64,000 nt of DNA from Deltaproteobacteria bacterium (GTDB lineage Bacteria; Lernaellota; Lernaellaia; JACKCT01). Of this stretch, positions 43,496-53,775 are shown in pieces (the first letter of the stretch is position 1; each line of letters begins with the position of its first letter). Both the position numbers and the translations under genes were made by a program. The notes below the pieces were generated by a model that was not told where the DNA came from, ran no database searches, and saw nothing but the letters and a program-made list of their open reading frames with translations. Location of the stretch: the NCBI GenBank assembly GCA_020845895.1, contig JADLEX010000143.1, positions 16,992 through 80,991 on the forward strand, written 5' to 3'.

Positions 43496-44581
43496 TCACC
43501 CGTGTTTGCGGCGGAACTCACCCATGAAATCGACGAGTACCTTCACCGATGCGGGTTCCATCGCGTTGTAGATCGACGCGCGCATGCCGCCCACGCTGCG
43601 GTGGCCCTTGATCTCGACGATGCTTTCGCTCGCCGCCTCTTTTACGAAGAGCTTTTCCAGTTCCTCGGTCGGAAGACGGAAGGTCACGTTCATCGTCGAG
43701 CGGCTGCCCGGTTGCGCGTGACCGCGATAGAATCCTCCCGACTCGTCGATCGCGGCGTAGAGCATCCCGGCCTTTTCGCGATTGCGTTGTTCGATCGCGG
43801 CGACGCCGCCCATTTCCTTGATCCACCGCGCCGTGAGGCCGATCATGTAGATGCCGAATGTCGGCGGGGTGTTGTACATCGAATCGTTTTCGATGTGGAT
43901 CTGGTAGCGCATCATCGTCGGCAGCGTTTCACGCACGGCGCCGAGCAGCGATTCCTTCACGATTACGAGCGTCGTGCCCGAGGGGCCGAGGTTCTTCTGC
44001 GCGCCCGCGTAGATGAGGCCGAACTTCGAAACGTCGATCGCCCCGCACAAAATGTCGGACGACATGTCGGCGATGAGCGGAATCCCCGCCGTGTCGGGGA
44101 GCGCGTGGTACTGCGTGCCGAAGATCGTGTTGTTGGTGGTGATGTGGACGTATTTCGCGGCCGGATCGAACGAAGACGGGCCGAGGTCGGGGATGCGGTC
44201 GTAGTTCGTCTCCTTCGACGTCGCCGCGACGCGCGCCTTGCCGACGATCTTCGCCTCCTTGATCGCCTTTTCGGACCACGTTCCCGTCACCACGTAATCG
44301 GCACTCTCCCCGGGGCCGAGCAGGTTCATCGGGATCATCGCGAACTGAAGGCTCGCCCCACCCTGCAGGAAGAGAATTCCGTATCCCTCGGGGATCCCGA
44401 GCAGTTCGCGAAGATCCGCCTTCGTTCGCTCATGCACCTGCTCGAACACCTTGCCCCGGTGCGACAGCTCCATCACGCTCATGCCCGAACCCGCGAAGTC
44501 GACGAGCTCGGCCTGCGCCCATTCGAGCACCTGCAGCGGAATCATGGAGGGGCCGGGAGAAAAGTTGTGCACGCGGGTCAT
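43496..44581 (-). CDS. serC: Phosphoserine aminotransferase SerC
   Basis: SerC converts 3-phosphohydroxypyruvate and glutamate to phosphoserine in serine synthesis, using pyridoxal phosphate. The 361-aa protein starts VHNFSPGPSMIPLQVLE, has LFLQGGASLQFAMIPMNLL, the PLP Lys in YAGAQKNLGPSG, and ends with GHRSVGGMRASIYNA, all SerC signatures. ATG 44581 has AGGAGA upstream. No other serine-pathway genes are adjacent. Confidence 0.96.
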   Translation of the reverse strand: MTRVHNFSPGPSMIPLQVLEWAQAELVDFAGSGMSVMELSHRGKVFEQVHERTKADLRELLGIPEGYGILFLQGGASLQFAMIPMNLLGPGESADYVVTGTWSEKAIKEAKIVGKARVAATSKETNYDRIPDLGPSSFDPAAKYVHITTNNTIFGTQYHALPDTAGIPLIADMSSDILCGAIDVSKFGLIYAGAQKNLGPSGTTLVIVKESLLGAVRETLPTMMRYQIHIENDSMYNTPPTFGIYMIGLTARWIKEMGGVAAIEQRNREKAGMLYAAIDESGGFYRGHAQPGSRSTMNVTFRLPTEELEKLFVKEAASESIVEIKGHRSVGGMRASIYNAMEPASVKVLVDFMGEFRRKHG

Positions 44582-44724
44582 GCCGAGTCTCCTGATGTGA
44601 CGAATACGATGTGGGCCGTTTCGAAAGGCCGCGATCGTCGGGATTGAAAGCGCGCGCTTTTTGCCACAATTCCGCCGGGCTCGCAACGCCCGCGCACCGG
44701 CCGGTTGGGACGGCGGTTCCCAAT

Positions 44725-44750
44725 GAAAACGCCGGCCCGAAGACCGGCGT
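44725..44750 (-). terminator. Intrinsic terminator after the Asp-rich TlpA-like gene
   Basis: Read on the minus strand, ACGCCGG (44750-44744) pairs with CCGGCGT (44735-44729) around an 8-base loop and is followed by TTTTC (44728-44724 approximately). It lies 23 bp beyond the stop of the TlpA-like lipoprotein and ahead of serC. Confidence 0.7.
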
Positions 44751-44773
44751 CGGTATGCGCGGATGCGTCGAAA

Positions 44774-46060
44774 TCAGAGCGTCAGCAGGTAGTCGATCAC
44801 GTCCTCGATGTAGGGCTGATAAAAGCCGTTCATCTTGAAGCGCACCACGTGGTCGGCGTCGAGCACAAACGTCTGCGGGACGTAGTTGGCGATGTAGTAG
44901 TCGCCGCACACGGCGTAGTTCTGGTCGTTGAGTACCGTGCCGGTGAGTTGGAATTCGACCTCGCCGTTCTTACGCCGCGCGGGTTCGTACCAGTACTTGC
45001 CGAAGTGGTACAGAGTCCAACCTTCCAGATCGAAGTCGTCCACGCCGGCAACCGGGTCGCCGGTTTGCGTGTCGCCCATGAACGAAAAAACCACGGCGTC
45101 TCCCGCGTAGGTTTCCGCGATTTCGTCGAGTTCGGGCGCGGCCGCGTCGCACGGCGGGCACCATCCCGCGAAGCTGTCCACGACCACGACCTGGCCGAGG
45201 TAATCGGAGAGCGTGTAGTCCGCGAACGTGCCGGTGGAGCCATCGATCGCCGTCACCGTCGCCTTGAATCCGCGAAGCGTGAAGTCGGCGAACTGAGAAC
45301 CCAGACCGTACGGCGTCGGGTCGGCGGTCGCTCCGTAGCTGAAACTGAGGTGGTTGCTTTCGTTCCCATTCGAGTCCTTGACCCAGACTTCGACGTCGTG
45401 ATCGCCCACCTCGGCAAATTCCTCGTCCAGGTCCACGTAGATCTTCATTTGGTCCCACGTGCCCGAAATCGTCATCGTCGCCGGCAGATCCGACTCCACC
45501 GGCTCGCCGCCGTCGAGCGCGACGTACAATTTGCCTCCGCCCAGGTCCTCATCGAGATCCGTCCATCCGGCGGACCAGCGCGCCTTTTCCCAATCCGGGC
45601 AGAAGTCGCCGCCGTTCCACTGGTCCCACCCCGCCAGCTCGGGATCGGAAGGGCTGATCAGAAAGTTCGGTGATTTCAATTTCGGCGCGTCGCCTTCGGC
45701 GTCGTCATCCGCCGCGTCGTCGTCGTCCGAATCATCGTCGGCCGCGTCGTCGTCATCGTCGCCGGCAATGCCAAAACACTGGCCGAGCTGATCGCAGTTC
45801 CCCGCGCTGTCCACGCATGTCACCGTCGCATCATCCAGTCCCGACAGGACACTTTCGCAGTCGGACATGCTCCCAATGCCGAGGTCCGCTCCGAGTCCGC
45901 AACCCGCGATATTCGTGCAGGCGGTCTGGAAGTTCGAATCGCTACCGCCGTCATCGTCGTCATCGCCGCCGCTCGCGCAACCGAGCAGGGCGCCGCCCGT
46001 CAACATCACCAGCATCGCGACGGCAAAGGCTGTCCACGTCAACATCCACTTCGATTCCAT
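44774..46060 (-). CDS. Asp-rich secreted lipoprotein with a TlpA/thioredoxin-like domain
   Basis: A 428-aa protein. A signal peptide ends at LTGGALLGC (lipoprotein Cys) followed by a poly-Asp stretch. A Cys-rich segment (about 45-100) with paired CTNIAGCG and CFGIAG comes next, then a second, longer Asp/Ala tract. The middle is Trp-rich and beta-like; the C-terminal domain (about 255-428) is thioredoxin-like with active-site GWCPPCDAAAPE. It probably acts as an extracytoplasmic disulfide reductase or a cytochrome-maturation accessory. Asp tracts recur at the end of the C25 peptidase at 59378-61537. ATG 46060 follows AAGGAGA. Confidence 0.85.
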   Translation of the reverse strand: MESKWMLTWTAFAVAMLVMLTGGALLGCASGGDDDDDGGSDSNFQTACTNIAGCGLGADLGIGSMSDCESVLSGLDDATVTCVDSAGNCDQLGQCFGIAGDDDDDAADDDSDDDDAADDDAEGDAPKLKSPNFLISPSDPELAGWDQWNGGDFCPDWEKARWSAGWTDLDEDLGGGKLYVALDGGEPVESDLPATMTISGTWDQMKIYVDLDEEFAEVGDHDVEVWVKDSNGNESNHLSFSYGATADPTPYGLGSQFADFTLRGFKATVTAIDGSTGTFADYTLSDYLGQVVVVDSFAGWCPPCDAAAPELDEIAETYAGDAVVFSFMGDTQTGDPVAGVDDFDLEGWTLYHFGKYWYEPARRKNGEVEFQLTGTVLNDQNYAVCGDYYIANYVPQTFVLDADHVVRFKMNGFYQPYIEDVIDYLLTL

Positions 46061-46237
46061 GAAAAGTTCTCCTTGCACGACGGGCTCCCGTCGAATAGAG
46101 TGGTTTATTGACCGTTCGGTATCGTTTTTGTCAAGAAGGCGCGTGGAGGCGTTTGGAGCGTTTTTGACGGATTCGTCGCTCTATTCGCCCGAAAAATCAG
46201 GAATTTTTCATTTCCCTTTTCGCCGAGGAGTCATTTC

Positions 46238-47566
46238 ATGACGATCGAATCCCCCGAACGTTCCCCGTCCGCCGAACGCATCGCCGTTTACTGGGACTTC
46301 GAGAACATCCACAACGGCGTCCAGTTGCGCAACGCGCCGCTGCCGTCGCGCGTGGGGTTTCGGGAGCCGGAGCGGCTCGCCAACGTCAAGGTCATCATGG
46401 ACTACCTGAATTCGCTGGGGAACGTGGTCATCAACCGCGCGTACGCGAACTGGACCATGCTGCGTCAATACCGCTTCGTGCTCATGGAGCACTCCATCGA
46501 TCTCGTTCAACTCTTTCCGCGCGGATCGCACGCCAAGAACGGCGCGGATATCCGACTCGCCATCGACGCGGTGGAGGACGTCTTCCACTACCCCTTCGTG
46601 ACCATGCAGGTGGTCATCGGGGGCGACAGCGACTTTTCCAACCTCGCGCAAAAACTGAGGACTCGCGGGCGTTACGTCGTCGGCATCGGGGCCAAGAACT
46701 CTTCCAACATCTACTGGATCAAGGCGTGCAACGAGTTCAAGTACTACCACACCCTGATGGAGGGCGCGGGCGCGACGACCGACGAAGAGACGCCGACGGA
46801 GTCCGGGGAGACGCCGACGCCCGCCAATCGCGACGACGCCAAGGACCTGCTACTGCGCGCCGTGCGGCGTCTCGCGCGCAGTCGTGACGACGGCCGCGTG
46901 TCGATTTACACCGTCCGTCCCATGATGGTGCGACTCGACCCGTCCTTCGACGAGGGCAACTACGGGTACAAGACCTTCACGCAGTTCGTCGAGGAGTGCC
47001 ACGACGTCGTGGAAATCCAGAAGGATGAAGACGGCGGACCCTTCGTCGCGCCGATCTCCGTCGAGTCCGCGGTCACGACCTCGGAGCAGGACACGTCGAA
47101 TATGGATTTGGAGTCGATCTACCGAAACGCGCTGCGCCAGATCAACTACCGGCTCGACACGCCGCCCGAGCGCATCCGAGGTTTCGAGACGCTCCACGAC
47201 CTCCTGCAATCCAAGGGACCGATCGAAGACGTCGAAGCGGTCAAGGAGATGCTGCTCGAGCGCTACGCCGACGCGGGCAATCCCATCAGCCCCGAACAAG
47301 CCCAGAATATCTGGGACATGGGTTTCAAGGCGAACCTCTACTACTTCCAGGAGTATCCGTATCGCTCCATCGTCCTCAACGAACGCGTCCCCAACCTGGC
47401 CGCCGTCATGCGCCGGGCGGACCTTTCGGTCATCAAGCGCCTTGTCAGCAAGAGCCCCGTCCAGCCCCTGAATCCCGACGCGGTCGCGAAACTCCTCTAC
47501 GGACCCGAACACGAGAAGCTCGACTACGTGAAAGAACTGATCGGTGAAGCCGTCGCGATGGCCTGA
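46238..47566 (+). CDS. NYN-domain putative RNase with C-terminal OST-HTH/LOTUS-like region
   Basis: The N-terminal 180 residues form a NYN (PIN-like) domain: Asp20 in VYWDFENIHN, the acidic KNGADIRLAID (about 106), and GGDSDF with Asp130 and Asp132, the set expected to bind a catalytic metal. Then comes an acidic linker (about 180-205) and a region with YKTFTQFVEECHDVVEIQKDEDG, resembling an OST-HTH/LOTUS RNA-binding fold, followed by a helical C-terminal part of unknown type. NYN proteins are ribonucleases acting on structured RNA or tRNA. The substrate is unknown. It is a single-gene plus-strand unit. Confidence 0.85.
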   Translation: MTIESPERSPSAERIAVYWDFENIHNGVQLRNAPLPSRVGFREPERLANVKVIMDYLNSLGNVVINRAYANWTMLRQYRFVLMEHSIDLVQLFPRGSHAKNGADIRLAIDAVEDVFHYPFVTMQVVIGGDSDFSNLAQKLRTRGRYVVGIGAKNSSNIYWIKACNEFKYYHTLMEGAGATTDEETPTESGETPTPANRDDAKDLLLRAVRRLARSRDDGRVSIYTVRPMMVRLDPSFDEGNYGYKTFTQFVEECHDVVEIQKDEDGGPFVAPISVESAVTTSEQDTSNMDLESIYRNALRQINYRLDTPPERIRGFETLHDLLQSKGPIEDVEAVKEMLLERYADAGNPISPEQAQNIWDMGFKANLYYFQEYPYRSIVLNERVPNLAAVMRRADLSVIKRLVSKSPVQPLNPDAVAKLLYGPEHEKLDYVKELIGEAVAMA

Positions 47567-47735
47567 ACCGCGCGCTTTCGATGGCGAAACTCGCGGGCGT
47601 CGATTCGCTTGGGGCTCTTTCGGGGAATTTCCTTATGGGGTAAAACGCAACGCGATTCGAGGGTTGTGGAATTTCTCCGTTCGTCCGATATGATACAGGG
47701 ATTCCCCTCTTCCGGGACGTTGGGTGCCGCCGACC

Positions 47736-49877
<2,142 letters not shown>

Positions 49878-49977
49878 TCCGGGATTCCCCGTCGCGCGCC
49901 GTGCCCCTTGCTCCCTGCACGAAGTTGGATATGATGCCGCGCGCCGCGCGTCCGGATCGACGCGCCGTGAGGTTCGC

Positions 49978-50679
49978 ATGTCCCGATACCTGATTGCGCC
50001 GTCCATTCTCTCCGCCGATTTCGCCCGTCTGGGCGAGGAAATCAGCGCGGTCGAGTCGGTCGGGGCGGACTGGATCCACGTCGATGTGATGGACGGGCAC
50101 TTCGTCCCGAATATCACCATCGGACCGCCGGTGGTCGCCTCGGTGCGCAAGGTCACGCGGCTTCCGCTGGACGTTCATCTGATGATCGAAAACGTCGACC
50201 GATTTGTCCCGGCGTTCGCCGAGGCGGGCGCGGACTGGATCAGCGTCCACGTCGAGACGGGATACCACCTGCACCGGACGATCCAGCTCATCCGCTCGCT
50301 CGGCAAGAAAGCGGGCGTGGTCCTGAATCCCGCGACGCCGGTCTCCGTGATCGAGCCGGTGCTGCGTTTCATCGACTACGTTCTCGTCATGACCGTGAAC
50401 CCGGGCTTCGGCGGGCAGAAATTCATCGAGGGATCCCTGGATCGCATTCGCGAGGTCCGCGACCGGATGGACCGCGCGGGGCGTTCCATATTAGTAGAGG
50501 CGGACGGCGGGATCGGACCCGACAACATCGGCGATGTCGCCGCGGCGGGGTGCGATGCGTTCGTCGCCGGTTCGGCGATCTTCCACACCCAGGACTACCG
50601 CGCAACGGTGGACCGGATGCGCGCCGAACTCGCCCGGATCGAGGCGAACGAGGCCGTTGCCCCGGCGCTATCGATCTAG
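49978..50679 (+). CDS. rpe: Ribulose-phosphate 3-epimerase
   Basis: Rpe interconverts ribulose-5-phosphate and xylulose-5-phosphate in the pentose phosphate pathway. The 233-aa TIM-barrel protein has the N-terminal [16 protein letters not shown], the metal-site [18 protein letters not shown] and LDVHLMIEN, and the phosphate-site [13 protein letters not shown] and [12 protein letters not shown]. It stands alone between the hybrid kinase and tRNA-Pro. Confidence 0.96.
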   Translation: MSRYLIAPSILSADFARLGEEISAVESVGADWIHVDVMDGHFVPNITIGPPVVASVRKVTRLPLDVHLMIENVDRFVPAFAEAGADWISVHVETGYHLHRTIQLIRSLGKKAGVVLNPATPVSVIEPVLRFIDYVLVMTVNPGFGGQKFIEGSLDRIREVRDRMDRAGRSILVEADGGIGPDNIGDVAAAGCDAFVAGSAIFHTQDYRATVDRMRAELARIEANEAVAPALSI

Positions 50680-50735
50680 TTCGCGCCGACTGACAGCTGG
50701 ACGGAGATTCGCGCCCGGTGCGACTCTCCAATTTA

Positions 50736-50809
50736 CGGGATGTGGCTCAGCCTGGTAGAGCACCTGCTTCGGGAGCAGGGGGTCGCTGGTTCAAATCCAG
50801 TCATCCCGA
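50736..50809 (+). tRNA. tRNA-Pro (anticodon CGG)
   Basis: Cloverleaf visible by eye. The 7-bp acceptor CGGGATG (50736-50742) pairs with CATCCCG (50802-50808). The D stem is GCTC/GAGC, the anticodon stem CCTGC/GCAGG with loop TTCGGGA (anticodon CGG at 50770-50772), and the T arm has GGTTCAAATCC. CCA is not encoded. A rho-independent-type hairpin follows at 50820-50853. Confidence 0.96.
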
Positions 50810-50819
50810 CTCATTCCTC

Positions 50820-50853
50820 AAGGCTCGCAAGTGTTTGAACTTGCGAGCCTTTT
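50820..50853 (+). terminator. Strong terminator after tRNA-Pro
   Basis: A perfect 13-bp stem (50820-50832 with 50839-50851) has a GTTTGA loop and ends in a T-run. It lies 10 bp after the tRNA. Confidence 0.85.
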
Positions 50854-51139
50854 CGTTGAATCTGGACGTCGGATATTCGGCCTCGGGTGAGCCGTTGAGC
50901 AAAGAATTGACCAAAAACGGCTCATTTTGACCCTCAGATAACTTCTCGACGGGCTTTGCGACGAGCGTTTCGACAGCTTCTGAACCATTCTCCGGGAGAT
51001 AGTGGGCTTAGCTATTCTGTCCCCCTCTGAAGGCGAGACACCGGAAAGTGGGTAGAATCGAGCCGCCGCGTCCGGCGCGCCGGGCCGTCAGAGCCCAGGG
51101 TGCGTCCGGCAGGCGGCGTTCGCCCACGGGAGGTGTTCT
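50854..51139. other. Non-coding region between tRNA-Pro and the transposase remnant
   Basis: 286 bp with no supported gene. It is less GC-rich than its surroundings at 50880-51020 and holds a possible insertion-sequence end near 51020 (TGTCCCCCTCTGAAGG). The position directly downstream of a tRNA is a typical integration site for mobile DNA, but no att-type duplication of the tRNA 3' end is visible within this window. Confidence 0.4.
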
Positions 51140-51475
51140 TTGCCGAGACCGAGCAAGTTTACGGATGAGCAGAAGTACGAGATCGAGATGGAGCTGATTT
51201 CCGGGAGGTCGTCGCTCGGGGACGCGACGCCCATGGCGAGACTCTGCCCTGCGACAATTTTCCGATCCGCGCCGAGCGCGCGTGCATCGGCTGCGGCTGC
51301 GTTCACGGCGCAGGGGAGCCGCGCGGTTTCGCGACGATCCTCGCGGAAGCGGATCGCATTTTCACATCGGCCCGTTCGAACTGATTTCGACCGCATCGAA
51401 CTTGCACTTTCGCGCGGCGCGTCTATCGTGACGCGGGACTCATTGCGCCTTGCGCTCCATGCAATTTCGAGGTGA
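51140..51475 (+). pseudogene. Transposase OrfA remnant (N-terminus only)
   Basis: The frame starts at TTG 51140, 4 bases after a strong GGGAGGTG. The first 23 residues, PRPSKFTDEQKYEIEMELISG (with Met first), look like the beginning of the helix-turn-helix protein OrfA of IS3-type elements. After about codon 25 the resemblance stops and the rest of the 111-codon frame is low-complexity Ala/Arg/Ser. No OrfB follows. This is best read as a truncated, inactive insertion-sequence fragment joined to unrelated sequence. The exact end of the remnant is uncertain. Confidence 0.6.
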
Positions 51476-51478
51476 CGC

Positions 51479-52915
51479 GTGCATCCCCTGCTGGAACTTT
51501 CGGGTCTCGAACTCGCGCGGAAAATCCGCGAACGCGAGACAACCTCCGCGGAAGTCGTCGCGACGCATATCGATCACGCCCGGAGCGTGAATCCCGTCAT
51601 CAACGCCGTGGTGGCCGACCGATTCGACGCAGCGATGGATGAAGCGCGTGAAGCGGATCGGACGCTCGCCAAGATAGGGCCGGAGCGCGTACCGACCTAT
51701 CACGGCGTCCCCTGCACGATCAAAGAGGCCTTTCGGCTTACGGGCATGCCGAACACGTCGGGCCTGTATCGGCGAAAAGGAATTGTCGCGGACAGCGACG
51801 CGATCACCGTGAAGCGCATGCGCGGCGCCGGCGCGATCCCGATGGGCGTGACGAATATCCCCGAACTGTGCATGTGGATGGAAACGAACAACACGATCTA
51901 CGGACGCACGCGCAATCCGTACAACGCCGCGCACATCGTCGGCGGCAGTTCCGGCGGCGAGGGCGCGATCATCGGCTCGGGCGCGTCGCCCTTCGGTCTC
52001 GGCGCGGATATCGGCGGCTCGATCCGCATGCCGTCGTTTTTCAACGGCGTTTTCGGCCACAAGTGCTCCGGTGGGCTGATTCCGAACATCGGCCAGCACC
52101 CCGTGCCCCGAGGCATCTCCAATATGTATCTCTCCACGGGACCGATCTGCCGCCGCGCCGAGGACCTGTGGCCGCTCGTGAACATCATGAAAGGTCCCGC
52201 GCCGGGCGACGCGTGGTGCCGCGAGATGCCGCTCGGCGATCCCGCGGGCGTCGATTGGAAATCGCTGCGCATCCTGAACGTCGTGGACAACTCGGGCATT
52301 CGCGTCAGCATGGACCTTCAGGTCGCACAGAAGAACGCCGTGGAGCACTTCCGGCGGCTTGGCGCGACAATCACGACGATGCGTTTCCACCGCATGAAGC
52401 AGGCGTTCATGATCTGGTCGTCGATGCTCGCGGCCTCCGGCGAGGACAGCTTCGCCTCCAGCATGGGTGAAGGCCGCGAGATCCCGCGCCTGTGGGAACT
52501 CATGAAGTGGTGCGTCGGCGCGAGCGAACACACGATCCCGGCGATCGTACTGGCGATCATGGAGATCTTTCCGAAGTTCACACCGAAGCGCGCCGAGCGG
52601 TTCATCGATGAGGGCCGCATCCTGCGCGAGGAACTGGAGGAGGCCATCGGCCCGAACGGCCTGATGTTCTTCCCCTCGCACGCCTACCCTGCGCCGAAGC
52701 ACAACATGCCGCTCGTGCGCCCGTTCAACTGGGTCTACACGGCAGTCCTGAACGTCATGACCTTCCCGGTCACGCAGGTCCCGCTCGGGCTGAACCATCA
52801 CCACCTGCCGCTGGGGATGCAGGTCGCGTCGGTGCCGGGCAACGACCACCTGACGGTCGCCGCCGCGCTGGAACTGGAGCGCGCGTTCGGCGGATGGGTG
52901 CCGCCGGACGAATGA
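51479..52915 (+). CDS. Amidase-signature family enzyme
   Basis: A 478-aa amidase of the Ser-cisSer-Lys type. The catalytic Lys lies in VPCTIKEAFRLTGMP; the Gly/Ser-rich signature GGSSGGEGAIIGSGASPFG supplies the cis-Ser, and the nucleophile Ser is in GADIGGSIRMPS. The form is closest to fatty-acid-amide-hydrolase-like or general amidases rather than GatA, as there is no GatB/GatC context. The substrate is unknown. The start is GTG 51479, and nothing upstream suggests an operon, since the preceding DNA is a mobile-element remnant. Confidence 0.92.
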   Translation: MHPLLELSGLELARKIRERETTSAEVVATHIDHARSVNPVINAVVADRFDAAMDEAREADRTLAKIGPERVPTYHGVPCTIKEAFRLTGMPNTSGLYRRKGIVADSDAITVKRMRGAGAIPMGVTNIPELCMWMETNNTIYGRTRNPYNAAHIVGGSSGGEGAIIGSGASPFGLGADIGGSIRMPSFFNGVFGHKCSGGLIPNIGQHPVPRGISNMYLSTGPICRRAEDLWPLVNIMKGPAPGDAWCREMPLGDPAGVDWKSLRILNVVDNSGIRVSMDLQVAQKNAVEHFRRLGATITTMRFHRMKQAFMIWSSMLAASGEDSFASSMGEGREIPRLWELMKWCVGASEHTIPAIVLAIMEIFPKFTPKRAERFIDEGRILREELEEAIGPNGLMFFPSHAYPAPKHNMPLVRPFNWVYTAVLNVMTFPVTQVPLGLNHHHLPLGMQVASVPGNDHLTVAAALELERAFGGWVPPDE

Positions 52916-52930
52916 GATCATGCGACGTTG

Positions 52931-53142
52931 CGATGTCCGTGCCGCAAGCGACAGCGCGCGGGCAATGCGACGACGCGACGCCCGCGCCGCAAGCGACAAC
53001 GCGCGGGCAATTCGCCAAGGACACGCCCGCGCACTTTCGTCCCTCGGATGCACTCGGGACTTCGTTTGCGGCACTGACGAACAAACGCGTGAACGCTGCG
53101 ACGGTGCGATGTCTGTGCCGCAAGCGACAGCGCGCGGGCATT
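52931..53142. repeat. Intergenic repeats sharing GCCGCAAGCGACA and GCGCGCGGGCA
   Basis: Three related units lie between the amidase and the convergent small gene: about 52931-52964, 52981-53009 and 53107-53140. Each carries GCCGCAAGCGACA (or -CAA) followed by GCGCGGGCA. Two also begin with GATGTC(C/T)GTGCC. They are interrupted by unrelated sequence and resemble a mobile or REP-like intergenic repeat family. No gene is supported in 52916-53185. Confidence 0.65.
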
Positions 53143-53185
53143 GCTTCTTCCGTCGCGGGCGAGGGCGCCCGCGCCACATTTCAGG

Positions 53186-53524
53186 TCAGTTGCAGACGAC
53201 GCCCTGCACGGGCAGGAATGATGGGAACGGCGTCCTCGCCTCCTCGAGATCGGCGAGGGTACGGATCTCCGCGGCCGCCTCGATGGCGCTCCAGACCTCG
53301 CGCACCTTCTCGTCGTCGTGTGCCTGCTTCATGGCGTCGAGCGAACCCCATTGGAAAATTTCGATATAGGTTCCGTCTTCCATCGACTTGAGGAACAGCG
53401 GCGGGCGCAGCGTGACGTAGCCTTGCTGGCGAAGCGTCGGCACGTGGCGCTTGAGCGCCATCTTGAGTTCCATCTCCTTGCCCTCACGCGGCTTGTACAC
53501 CGCGAACACGATCTCTCCGGCCAT
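53186..53524 (-). CDS. Small dimeric alpha/beta-barrel-like protein (ABM-like)
   Basis: A 112-aa protein with the alternation of strands and helices of antibiotic-biosynthesis-monooxygenase-like or stress-responsive ferredoxin-fold proteins: IVFAVYKPREGKEMELKMALKRH, then PPLFLKSMEDGTYIEIFQW, then SAIEAAAEI. These small barrels often act as dimers on quinones, haem or polyketides, but no catalytic residue is clear here. ATG 53524 is preferred to ATG 53530 because the GAGGGG ribosome-binding site is then better spaced. It stands alone, convergent with the amidase. Confidence 0.7.
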   Translation of the reverse strand: MAGEIVFAVYKPREGKEMELKMALKRHVPTLRQQGYVTLRPPLFLKSMEDGTYIEIFQWGSLDAMKQAHDDEKVREVWSAIEAAAEIRTLADLEEARTPFPSFLPVQGVVCN

Positions 53525-53604
53525 CGGCATTCCCCCTCGTGATTCCAGTTCAACATACGACCGAGCGGCGGCGATTCAAACCGTCGCACGTTTCGAACGC
53601 CATG

Positions 53605-53722
53605 ATGTGGCGCAGGGCGAGTCCCCTGTCCCGCACAGCCGAGGGCGGCTGTGCCACATGACCCGCCGGGGTTCAGGCTCCAGCGTGTGGAACAGGCGCC
53701 CCCGCCTGTTCTGGGTTCTCAC
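53605..53722. repeat. Intergenic palindromic elements upstream of the phosphatase-superfamily gene
   Basis: Two nested palindromes lie side by side. In the first, ATGTGGC (53605-53611) pairs with GCCACAT (53653-53659), enclosing the stem CACAGCCG/CGGCTGTG with an AGGG loop (53634-53653). In the second, GAACAGGCG (53690-53698) pairs with CGCCTGTTC (53703-53711) around a CCCC loop, flanked by GTGTGG and CTCACACC. These look like REP-type structured repeats. They are ahead of the gene at 53776 and could also influence its mRNA. Confidence 0.6.
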
Positions 53723-53775
53723 ACCGCCTTGCCCCGTCCGCGCGTTTCACCGCACAATGCCTTCTCGGAAATCCC

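Noticed and set aside
47445..47735. Possible riboswitch or small RNA before the hybrid kinase
   Set aside because: The 169-bp gap after the NYN gene shows no convincing stem-loop series or terminator by eye.
51211..51384. A short frame containing CIGCGCVHGAG as a Cys-rich metal-binding gene
   Set aside because: It has no start codon or ribosome-binding site of its own, is very short, and overlaps the transposase remnant. At most it is a second gene fragment.
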